From NCBI GenBank assembly GCA_964647255.1, contig CAZYGI010000001.1, positions 62,001 to 126,000 of the forward strand: a DNA stretch of 64,000 bases, in the 5' to 3' direction. A program made the position numbers and the translations under genes. The DNA is from CAWJEL01 sp964647255 (GTDB lineage: Bacteria > Chloroflexota > Anaerolineae > CG2-30-64-16). Below, piece after piece: positions 24,068 to 32,269 of the stretch; the first letter of the stretch is position 1; every line of letters begins with the position of its first letter. The notes beneath the pieces were generated by a model. The model made no database searches, was not told the DNA's origin, and saw only the letters and a list, made by a program, of their open reading frames with translations.

Positions 24068-25585
24068 ATGTTATTTGAGTTAACCATCCACGAGGCCGCC
24101 GAACTCCTGCGCGCGGGCGAGATCACGGCAACGGAACTGACCGAGGCCGTGCTCGAGCGCATCTACGCGACCGACAATGACGTCAAAGCGTATCTGGCGC
24201 TGACACCGGAAGCGGCGCTGGAGCAGGCAGCCGAGGCGGACGTGGCCCTCGCCGCGGCCCGCCAGCACGACACGTTGGCCGATCTGCCTCTCCTGACCGG
24301 CATCCCGCTGGCGATCAAGGATGTGATCACGGTTGAGGGCGTGCCCCTGACGGCCGGTTCCAGGATCCTTGCCGGCTACGTGCCGCCCTACAACGCGACG
24401 GTGATCGAGAAGCTGCGCAGCCAGGGCGCGGTGTTCCTGGGCAAAACCAACACCGACGAATTTGCCATGGGCTCCAGCACGGAGAACTCCGCTTACTTCA
24501 CCACGCGCAACCCCTGGGATCTGGAGCGCGTGCCCGGGGGCTCCAGCGGGGGGAGCGCGGCCGCGGTGGCCGCGGACGAATGCCTGGCCGCGCTCGGCTC
24601 GGACACGGGCGGCAGCGTCCGCCAGCCCGCGGCGCTGTGCGGCGTCGTGGGGGTCAAGCCGACCTACGGCCGCGTCAGCCGCTACGGTCTCGTCGCCTTC
24701 GCCTCGTCACTCGATCAGATCGGCCCGTTCGGCAAGGACGTGACCGACGCCGCGATCCTGCTAGGGGCGATCGCCGGTTACGATCCGCGCGACAGCACCA
24801 GCGTGGATGCGCCCGTGCCGGACTACGCTTCAGGAGTCAGGAGCCAGGAATCGGGAGTCAAGGGGCTAAAGGTCGGCGTGCCGAAGGAGTATTTCATCCC
24901 CGGCATGCAGCCCGAAGTTGAGGCGGCGGTGCGGGCGGCCGTCGAGATGCTGCGCAGCCTCGGCGCCGAGGTGCGTGAGGTCAGCCTACCGCACACCGAC
25001 CTGGCGCTGCCTGTCTACTACCTGATCGCGCCGGCCGAGGCGTCGGCGAACCTGGCGCGCTTCGACGGGATCCGCTACGGCTTTTCGGCTCAAAGCAGCT
25101 CGCTGTGGGAAACCTACCGCGCCACCCGCGGCAGGGGCTTCGGCCCCGAGGTGAAGCGGCGCATCATGCTGGGCGCGTACGCGCTCAGCGCCGGTTACTA
25201 CGACGCCTACTATCTCAAAGCCCAGCAGGTTCGCACGCTTATCAAACGCGATTTCGACATTGCGTTACACGAAGTGGATGTCATCGCCTGTCCCGTCGCG
25301 CCAACAACCGCATTTCGTATAGGCGAGAAGGCCGAAGACCCCCTGGGCATGTATCTTTCGGACGTATTCACGCTGTCTTTAAACCTGGCTGGCATCTGCG
25401 GCGTCTCCGTGCCCTGCGGCTTTGACCAGGCTGGGCTGCCCATCGGGCTTCAGCTCATGGCCGGGGCCTTCCGTGAGGATGTGCTGCTGCGGTCGGCGTG
25501 GGCCTATGAGCAAGCAACGCCCTGGCATCTGCGCCGCCCCGCTCTACAGCCGACCGCCGTGGGCGCCGAAGCGGAAGCCGATTGA
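24068..25585 (+). CDS. gatA: Asp/Glu-tRNA amidotransferase subunit A
   Basis: Amidase-signature glutaminase subunit of GatCAB. The Ser-cis-Ser-Lys triad is K84, S159, S183 (AIKDV, GGSSGGS, SDTGGSV). 505 residues. Residues about 255-266 (SGVRSQESGVKG) are encoded by a five-unit 7-nt word array lying in frame, probably in a surface loop before the KVGVPKEYF strand. The ATG follows GGAAG and is two bases from gatC. Confidence 0.96.
   Translation: MLFELTIHEAAELLRAGEITATELTEAVLERIYATDNDVKAYLALTPEAALEQAAEADVALAAARQHDTLADLPLLTGIPLAIKDVITVEGVPLTAGSRILAGYVPPYNATVIEKLRSQGAVFLGKTNTDEFAMGSSTENSAYFTTRNPWDLERVPGGSSGGSAAAVAADECLAALGSDTGGSVRQPAALCGVVGVKPTYGRVSRYGLVAFASSLDQIGPFGKDVTDAAILLGAIAGYDPRDSTSVDAPVPDYASGVRSQESGVKGLKVGVPKEYFIPGMQPEVEAAVRAAVEMLRSLGAEVREVSLPHTDLALPVYYLIAPAEASANLARFDGIRYGFSAQSSSLWETYRATRGRGFGPEVKRRIMLGAYALSAGYYDAYYLKAQQVRTLIKRDFDIALHEVDVIACPVAPTTAFRIGEKAEDPLGMYLSDVFTLSLNLAGICGVSVPCGFDQAGLPIGLQLMAGAFREDVLLRSAWAYEQATPWHLRRPALQPTAVGAEAEAD
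24830..24864. repeat. in-frame 7-nt word array inside gatA
   Basis: Units TCAGGAG, TCAGGAG, CCAGGAA, TCGGGAG, TCAAGGG. 7-nt units shift the reading phase with each copy, but the array as a whole leaves gatA open. It belongs to the same word family as the obgE-nadD spacer (685-712). Confidence 0.85.
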
Positions 25586-25683
25586 CGCCAGCGATGCGGT
25601 CCGCCGGCGCTGAAAACGCCTGCCCGCCCAGCCCTCACCCGGCTGATCACACAAATACATGATTTTCAACGAAGGAGACTTTC

Positions 25684-26850
25684 ATGTCTGATCGGATTGC
25701 ACGCCGCATCGCGAGCGTTCCCCCGTCCGGCATCCGCAAATTCTTCGATATCGCCGCCACGATGCAAGATGTGATCTCGCTTGGCGTGGGCGAGCCGGAC
25801 TTTGTGACGCCGGATGTGATCCGCGAGGCCGGCATCGCATCGCTAAACCGCGGCGAGACCCGCTACACCTCCAACTCCGGCGTCCAGGCGCTACGCCAGG
25901 CGATCACCGCCAACTGGACGCACCACTACGGCGTGGTCTACGACCCGGAGGCGGAGACCCTGGTCACAGTGGGCGGCTCGGAGGCATTGTACCTGGCGCT
26001 CACCGCGATCTTGAACCCCGGCGATGAGGTGATCATCCCGGAGCCGTGCTTCGTCTCCTACGAGGCCGAGGTCACCTTTGCGGGCGGCATCCCCATCCCC
26101 ATCGCCACCCGCGTCGAAGAAGAGTTCCAGGTCACAGGCGCGCAGATCGCTGCGGCGATCACGCCTCACACCAAAGCGATCCTGCTCAGCTATCCCAATA
26201 ACCCCACCGGCGCGGTGCTGGATGATGACCGGATGGCTGAAATCGCCGCGCTCGCCGTCGCGCACGATCTGCTCGTCATCTCGGATGAGATTTACGATCG
26301 CCTGCGCTACGTCGGCAAGCACACGACCTTCAGTGCGCTGCCAAACATGCGCGACCGCACGCTGGTGGTCGGCGGCTTCTCGAAGGATTATGCGATGACC
26401 GGCTGGCGCCTCGGCTTCTCGCTGGCCCCCGCCGACATCACCGCGGCGATGCGCAAAATTCACCAGTACACGATTATGTCAGCTTCAACCACGGCACAGA
26501 TGGCAGCGATCGTCGCGCTCACGGATCCGCGCGCCGAAGAAGCCGTGCTGGCGATGCGCGAGTCGTATGACCTGCGCCGGAGGCTGATCGTGGACGGGCT
26601 GCGGAGCATCGGGATGCCGACATTCGAGCCGCGCGGCGCGTTCTACGCCTTCCCCGACATTCGCGCCAGCGGGATGACCTCGGACAAGTTCGCCTGGACG
26701 CTCCTGGAAGAGGAGCGGGTGGCGTGCGTGCCCGGCCCGGCGTTCGGCCTGGGCGGCGAAGGGTATGTGCGCATGTGCTACGCCACCGCCCGGGACCAGA
26801 TCGAGGAGGCGCTGGAGCGGATGGCGCGGTTCGTGAGGCGGCACGGGTAG
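25684..26850 (+). CDS. class I/II PLP-dependent aminotransferase
   Basis: Fold-type I aminotransferase, aspartate/aromatic-like. GVGEPDF near 34-40, SYPNNPTG at 169-176, ISDEIYD with D201, PLP lysine K234 in GGFSKDYAMTGWRLGF, and the C-terminal arginine in GYVRMCYA. 388 residues; AAGGAG ahead of the ATG. Substrate specificity is not decidable from sequence; an MalY/PatA- or AspC-type role is likely. It follows gatA after about 100 nt. Confidence 0.9.
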   Translation: MSDRIARRIASVPPSGIRKFFDIAATMQDVISLGVGEPDFVTPDVIREAGIASLNRGETRYTSNSGVQALRQAITANWTHHYGVVYDPEAETLVTVGGSEALYLALTAILNPGDEVIIPEPCFVSYEAEVTFAGGIPIPIATRVEEEFQVTGAQIAAAITPHTKAILLSYPNNPTGAVLDDDRMAEIAALAVAHDLLVISDEIYDRLRYVGKHTTFSALPNMRDRTLVVGGFSKDYAMTGWRLGFSLAPADITAAMRKIHQYTIMSASTTAQMAAIVALTDPRAEEAVLAMRESYDLRRRLIVDGLRSIGMPTFEPRGAFYAFPDIRASGMTSDKFAWTLLEEERVACVPGPAFGLGGEGYVRMCYATARDQIEEALERMARFVRRHG

Positions 26851-26917
26851 AGTGTAGGGGGCGCCTGTCATTGTGGACCTCATCGCCGGCCCCCAGATGC
26901 ACCGGAAGGAGGTCACC

Positions 26918-29287
26918 ATGAAACGCTGGGTGGTTCTGGTCATGCTGCTGCTGGCAGGCTTGCCGGCCGCGCCGGCGCAAGCTGCCGGCATCTATTTCGA
27001 TGACTCGCGCCCCGATCTGATGATCCTCGGCAACAGCGATCATTACGAGATCGGGTTTCGCAAGGTCAACGGCTCGATCGCCTACATCACTGNNNNNNNN
27101 NNGGTGGCGGTCAGTTCCCGGGGGAGCAGGTCGTAGAGCGTCACGCAGGGCTCCCGTTACGGATGTCTATGGGGCGCCTCCTTCCCGGACGGCGCTCCTT
27201 CGTTTATTGGCGGCTGCTCCTTCGACGCGGCCGGGCCGAACCGGTTCCGCTATGCCTGGTCCGCCAGCACGCAGACGTTGACATTCACCTACACACCTGA
27301 CCCCGGCGCAGGACAACGGGTGGCAGCTCAGGTCACGGTGAAGCCCTCGACCGGCTCCTGGCTCGACATGCAGTTGCAGCTCCGCAACAACTGGGGCTAT
27401 ACGTTGGACTGGGTCCTCTTCCCATGCGACACGGTCTTTGCGGAAGCGGAGATCCAGGAGGCGTTGCTCCCGATCCTGCCGGGCGTGATCTTCACCCCGC
27501 AGTTCTTCGTCGAGAACCGATCCTACACCGCCAAATACCCCGGCTATCCGGGCCTCTTCGCCGACTTCCTCTGGCTCGCCACGACCAGGGGCCGGCTCGC
27601 CATCTACGCACTGAACAATAACGGGCCGATCCGACCGGACGTCATCGGTTTCATCCACGATGAGGAGTACCTGGCGGACAGCACCTTTTACTACCACACC
27701 TTCGGCGCCCGGATCGCGAACGGTGCGGCCTTCACCTCGCCCTGGATGCGCGTTCGGGTGGGCGAATCCGCCATGAACGCCATCCAGGCCTATCGCGCGG
27801 ACAACGGCATGGACCGCTACCCGTCCCTGCGGCAGAAGGTGGGCGCAAGCCACGACCAGTTGGTGCGCTCCCCCCTCTACAAGGCGGACACCGCCCAGCT
27901 TGGCATCCGTTTCAGCGCGTACGGCGGGCTGCTCGCCAGGGTGCCTGCGCCCGGCATCCTCCACCCCGTCGCCTTCCAGCCGGGCGCGCACGACGAGAAC
28001 TACCCCGACTTCCTGCCGCCCGCAGCCGCCTGGGGCACGACCGCCGATATGGCGGCCATGTTCCGGCAAGCGCAGGCCCGGGGCTTCCTGGTGATGCCCT
28101 ACACCAACCCCACCTGGTGGGATGACGAGTCTCCCACGCTGCGCACCCTGCCTGCACCGCAGACGATCAAAGACCTGGCCGTGCTCGCCCAGGACGGCGT
28201 GCCCCAGTATGAGTACTACGGCACGCACGGCGGCTATGTCATCTCCCCTTACGCGGCCTTCGTCCGCAGCCGGCTGGATCGCCTGGTGAACCAGATGACG
28301 ACCGATGTACCCAGCGATCTGTTGTTCGAGGACCAGATCGGCGCACGGCCGTGGCTCTTCGACCACAACGCGTCGTCGCCGTCGCCTGTGGCCTACATGG
28401 ACGGCTGGCTGGCGCACACCCGCGCCTACAGCGACACCCTGCTGATGACCGAGCTTGCCTTCGACCGGCTGGCCGAGACCGAGACCGGCTTCCACGGCAG
28501 CGTGCTCCTGCCCGAAGTCACCGGCGCTACGACGGACTGGTGGGGGATGGGCACGTGGCAGCCCTATCCCCTGGCCACGGCGATGGCCCGCGACAAGACG
28601 CTCTTCTACCAGCATGACCTGGCCCCGGAGACTTTCACCACCCGGAAACAGATCCTGACCTGGAACCTGGCGATGGGCTACATGCTCAGCTACGACCTGG
28701 TGCAATCGGAGTTCGGCGGCGGGCTGGACAGTGAGTGGCTGGGCGTGACGAGCGCCTTCCAGAAGTGGGTGTTGGCCGCGTATGCCGATCAGCGGATCAC
28801 CGGCTACACCCAAGAGGAGGAATCGCTTACCCGGACGGATTTCGAGACCTGCCAGGCATATGCTAACTGGAGTTCGTCGTACCGCTATATCCTCGGCCGA
28901 CACATTATCGCACGCAACGGCGCGCTGGTGACGTGCAACAGCGGCGATCTCATCGCCGGCATTTTTGACGGACAATACAATAACGCCGCCTTAAGCGCCG
29001 GCGAGCATTACCTGATCGAGACGCGCGGGGATTGGGGGAGCATCGTGCGGCAGCCGATGGGTGCAGACACCGACCTGACCGTGGCGCGCCTGCCCGGCTG
29101 GGGCACGCGCGGGCCAGCCGCCGCGCTCGCCCTGGACGCGGCCGGCGGCGTCATCGGCCGCGTGCCGGTGACCGTCAGCGCGGCTGGCCTGACCTTCCGC
29201 TACAGCAAGAGCCTGGCCGGACGCGTCGTGGCTGCCTATCGGCTGCCGAACCCGCCGGTGAGCTATCTGCCGCTCGTCCGGCGGTGA
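26918..29287 (+). CDS. large secreted glycosidase-like protein, interrupted by an assembly gap
   Basis: Signal peptide (MKRWVVLVMLLLAGLPAAPAQA) after a strong AAGGAGG. The N-terminal part reads to the gap at 27093. Past 27137 the same frame resumes as TQGSRYGCLWGASFPDGAP and runs to 29287. The middle (LVMPYTNPTWWDDE, DLLFEDQIGARPWLFDH, LLMTELAFDRLAE) looks like a TIM-barrel glycoside hydrolase-like domain; family assignment is tentative. The C-terminus is VSYLPLVRR. The TAG at 27134 beside the gap is probably a contig-edge error. Confidence 0.65.
27093..27102. other. assembly gap (10 N)
   Basis: Nominal-length gap inside a secreted-protein gene. From 27103 the first codons fit best in a frame different from the one used after 27137, so a one-base error at the contig edge is likely. 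Confidence 0.95.
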
Positions 29288-29351
29288 TCGGACGGCTGGT
29301 CCGCTGGTGCTACGGTGACGGTCGGCGAGGGACGCGCGCGGCGAGCGAGAT

Positions 29352-29381
29352 TTGCATCAGAAGTCACATCTCCTTTACAAT
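29352..29381 (+). promoter_or_regulatory. possible promoter for the anchored secreted protein
   Basis: TTGCAT (29352-29357), 18-nt spacer, TACAAT (29376-29381), in a short AT-rich stretch about 90 nt ahead of the likely ATG. Confidence 0.4.
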
Positions 29382-29473
29382 GTAGTCTCCCAATTTACAG
29401 ACTTAACATTTTTTCCCCAATGTCACGACCTGTCCGGTTGGCCCATCGTTCCTTCCGGAAACATAGAAGCATC

Positions 29474-31339
29474 ATGGAGGCAGTCAGGCAGAAGAAGAAA
29501 TGGTTCAATCTCGTCAGCGGCGCCATCGCAATCGCGTTGGTCATTGCGGCCGTGGCCTGGGTCGTAGCACCCGGACAGACGGCCCCAAACGGACGAGCCG
29601 GGACGCTCAGTGCGGCCGGCGCGTCGGCGGGAGTCATCCGCCAGAATGCAACCGAAGCTGAAGCGCCAGCCGTCTCGGGGCCGATCGCACTCCAGCCGGA
29701 GCATATGGATGTGTCGCCGGCGTTGCGGGACATTGTGCCCGACGTGGCGCCTTCGGGGGACGAGGCGCTGCGCCGCTTCAACGAGATCGAGCGGCTGCCC
29801 GGCCATGAAATGGGCAGTTCCATCGGGGATGCCACGATCCAAAACTGGCAGGGACCAACGGCCATGCCCTCTCCCATCCAGAGCTGGGAAGGAATCAATA
29901 ACGTCGGCTACACCGTACGTCCACCAGACACCAACGGTGACGTCGGCCCCAACCACTATGTTCAGTGGGTCAATGTTCGCTTCCAGATCTGGAACAAGAC
30001 CGGCACATCCCTCTATGGCCCGGCGAACGGCAGCACCCTCTGGAGCGGCTTCGGCGGCAAGTGCGCAACCTATAACGACGGCGACCCGGTGGTCCTCTAC
30101 GATCACCTGGCTGACCGCTGGGTGATGATGCAGTTTGCCGTGAGCGGCACAGGTTCCGACCTGATCTGTATGGCCGTGTCGCAGACCGCGGACCCCTTGG
30201 GCAGCTGGTATCGCTACTCGTATGCCTGGTCCAGCAGCTACATGCCGGACTATCCTAAGCTGGGGTTGTGGCCTGACGGTTATTACCTGACGGTCAACCA
30301 ATTCACGCAGGCTGGCGCCTGGCGCGGCGCAGGCGTGGCCGCGTTCGAGCGCGCCAAGATGCTGACAGGGGCCTCGGCGCAGACGATCTACTACAACGGC
30401 AACACCTACAACTCCAACTACGGTGGGATGCTTCCGGCCGATTGGGAGGGAACAACCCAACCCCCCAGCGGCGCGCCGTGTCCGTTCACGGAGTGGGATG
30501 ACTCGACCTGGATCGGTCCCAGCGACGCGCTGCGCATCTGGAACTTCCATGTGGACTGGACCACGCCGGCCAACTCGTATTTCGGCGTGTCCGGTTCGCC
30601 TTTCACGCCTAGCTACACCTTGACCACGGCTGACATCAATCCGGCCATCTGCGCGAGCGAGCCGTGCATTGACCAGCCGGGGACGACCCAGAACCTGGAC
30701 TCGCTCTCCGACCGGCTGATGCACCGCCTCCAGTACCGCAACTTCACCGACTCTGGGTACCAGGCGATGGTCACCAACCAGACGGTGCTCGGCGGCAACA
30801 GCAACTCCGCGATCCATTGGTATGAGCTGCGCAACACGGGCAGCGGCTGGACGCTCTACCAGGAAGGGACCTACGAGCCCGACAGCGCCAGCCGCTGGAT
30901 GGGCAGCATCGCCATGGATCGTCTGGGCAACGCGGCCATCGGTTACACCGTGTCCAGCAGCGCCATCTACCCCAGCATCCGCTACGCAGGCCGGCTCGTG
31001 ACGGATGCGACGGGCACCCTGCCTCAAGGCGAAACGTCCCTGGTGGCCGGAGGCGGCTATCAGTCGGACTCCTACGGCCGCTGGGGCGACTACAGCGCCA
31101 TGCAGGTGGACCCGGCCGACGACTGCACGTTCTGGTACACTCAGGAATACACGCAGTCGAGCGGCGGGTACAACTGGTACACGCGCATCGGCTCCTTCAA
31201 GTTCCCGAGCTGCTCGGCGCCGACCGCGGTCACGTTGACTAACCTGGCGGCCAACCCGGCCGCGGCCCGCTGGCCGCTGGCGGCGGCTGGGCTTGCGCTG
31301 GTGGGGCTGATCGGTGTAGTGTTGATGCGGCGGAAGTAG
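29474..31339 (+). CDS. secreted, C-terminally anchored protein of unknown function
   Basis: The N-terminus has KKK then a signal-like helix (LVSGAIAIALVIAAVAWVV). A long extracellular region, rich in Trp, Tyr and Gly, follows with DTNGDVGPNHYVQWVN, GDPVVLYDHLADRWVMMQF and WMGSIAMDRLGNAAIGY, suggesting a beta-propeller-like or sialidase-like fold. It ends in a hydrophobic helix and RRK (GLALVGLIGVVLMRRK), like PEP-CTERM or sortase-type anchors but with no clear recognition motif. Start ATG 29474 is preferred; ATG 29420 is possible. Function unknown. Confidence 0.7.
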   Translation: MEAVRQKKKWFNLVSGAIAIALVIAAVAWVVAPGQTAPNGRAGTLSAAGASAGVIRQNATEAEAPAVSGPIALQPEHMDVSPALRDIVPDVAPSGDEALRRFNEIERLPGHEMGSSIGDATIQNWQGPTAMPSPIQSWEGINNVGYTVRPPDTNGDVGPNHYVQWVNVRFQIWNKTGTSLYGPANGSTLWSGFGGKCATYNDGDPVVLYDHLADRWVMMQFAVSGTGSDLICMAVSQTADPLGSWYRYSYAWSSSYMPDYPKLGLWPDGYYLTVNQFTQAGAWRGAGVAAFERAKMLTGASAQTIYYNGNTYNSNYGGMLPADWEGTTQPPSGAPCPFTEWDDSTWIGPSDALRIWNFHVDWTTPANSYFGVSGSPFTPSYTLTTADINPAICASEPCIDQPGTTQNLDSLSDRLMHRLQYRNFTDSGYQAMVTNQTVLGGNSNSAIHWYELRNTGSGWTLYQEGTYEPDSASRWMGSIAMDRLGNAAIGYTVSSSAIYPSIRYAGRLVTDATGTLPQGETSLVAGGGYQSDSYGRWGDYSAMQVDPADDCTFWYTQEYTQSSGGYNWYTRIGSFKFPSCSAPTAVTLTNLAANPAAARWPLAAAGLALVGLIGVVLMRRK

Positions 31340-31340
31340 C

Positions 31341-31400
31341 GTTGGCACGTTGAGACGTTGGCGCGTTGGCACGTTAGACCGTGTCAACGCGCCAACGTTC
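31341..31400. terminator. 8-nt word array forming a bidirectional hairpin between convergent genes
   Basis: GTTGGCAC, GTTGAGAC, GTTGGCGC, GTTGGCAC, GTTAGACC, GTGTCAAC, GCGCCAAC. A perfect 14-bp stem joins 31355-31368 and 31385-31398, with a further CACG/CGTG pairing inside the loop. It sits exactly between the convergent stops at 31339 and 31399. No U-tract. Confidence 0.75.
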
Positions 31401-31983
31401 ATTTCACGGCCACGTCTACCTCAAACGAACGTGTGGGGAGCATGCAGGGAGGCTTGGCCTTGCGGCAGGCCGGCTCGTTGACCGCAACGAGGCGAGTCGC
31501 GCCGGGCCTGGCGGCCTCAAACAGGCCCTGACTCTCACTGGGAACCGCCGTATCCACCGCTGCGCGCAAAACCTGCGGATCGGCAATCGCCACGACCCAG
31601 GCCGCGCCCTCCTCCAAGTTAAGCAAGAAGCGATCGCCCACCTGCATCTCGATCGTGCGGCCTGCGTCGGCCAGCGTCACTGTCGGGGCGACGCCGCCCG
31701 TCGTCACCAGGGGCGGCCGGACCGTCGGCGTCGTGCCCATGCTGACCAGGCTCCCGGAGAGATTCCCGCTGCTGGTGCTGGTGATCGCGCTCCCAACGTC
31801 GGTTGGCGCAGCGGTTGGAATGTCGCTGGGCGCCCCTGCGACCGTGCTGGCCGCGGGGCCAGGGGTTTGGACCGTCGGGGCCGCACCGCCCGTCGGGGCG
31901 ACGGAAGGCGCCAGGCATCCGGCCAGAAAACCCACGCCGGCTGCCAGCAACGCTAACTGCGCGATCTGCTGTATCGTCTTCAT
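31399..31983 (-). CDS. secreted lipoprotein, Ig-like/chagasin-like C-terminal domain
   Basis: Lipobox GFLAGC at the end of the signal. A Thr/Pro/Ala/Ser-rich linker (about 25-100) is followed by a beta-rich domain (IEMQVGDRFLLNLEEGAAW, LFEAARPGATRLVAVNEPAC, RSFEVDVAVK). The domain resembles the layout of chagasin-type (I42) inhibitors, but only weakly and with different loops. GAGGAAA precedes the ATG. 194 residues. Function unknown. Confidence 0.65.
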   Translation of the reverse strand: MKTIQQIAQLALLAAGVGFLAGCLAPSVAPTGGAAPTVQTPGPAASTVAGAPSDIPTAAPTDVGSAITSTSSGNLSGSLVSMGTTPTVRPPLVTTGGVAPTVTLADAGRTIEMQVGDRFLLNLEEGAAWVVAIADPQVLRAAVDTAVPSESQGLFEAARPGATRLVAVNEPACRKAKPPCMLPTRSFEVDVAVK

Positions 31984-32158
31984 TGCTTTCCTCTTCGATA
32001 GATGCTTGCACCAGGGACGTTCAGACGAATGCTGCGGTTCCAGGCGACATTATAGGCTCCCCGGCAGGCGCGTGTCAATCTCGAATTTCTCAAGGAAGGC
32101 GGCCGCTGGTTTCTGCGCTTCCGGTCACATCGTGAATTCTTGTCAACGGACCACCCGA

Positions 32159-32188
32159 TTGCAGAAACTGCGCGGCCGGACTTATAAT
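32159..32188 (+). promoter_or_regulatory. promoter for the YqeC-MocA fusion
   Basis: TTGCAG (32159-32164), 18-nt spacer, TATAAT (32183-32188). Leader of about 75 nt to the GTG at 32270. Confidence 0.65.
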
Positions 32189-32269
32189 GGCGGCGCAAGC
32201 GAGCGCAGCCCGCAAAATGCCATGATGCACACCCTGCCAGGAATGCCTCTCCCCTGAAAGAAGAAGTCA

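Noticed and set aside
27167..28975. 602-codon minus-strand frame opposite the secreted glycosidase-like gene
   Set aside because: Low-complexity Arg/Gly/Val-rich translation with no motif. The plus strand carries a signal peptide and coherent protein.
29423..31402. 659-codon minus-strand frame opposite the anchored secreted protein
   Set aside because: It has no start context and an antisense-type composition, and it runs into the bidirectional hairpin at 31341-31400.
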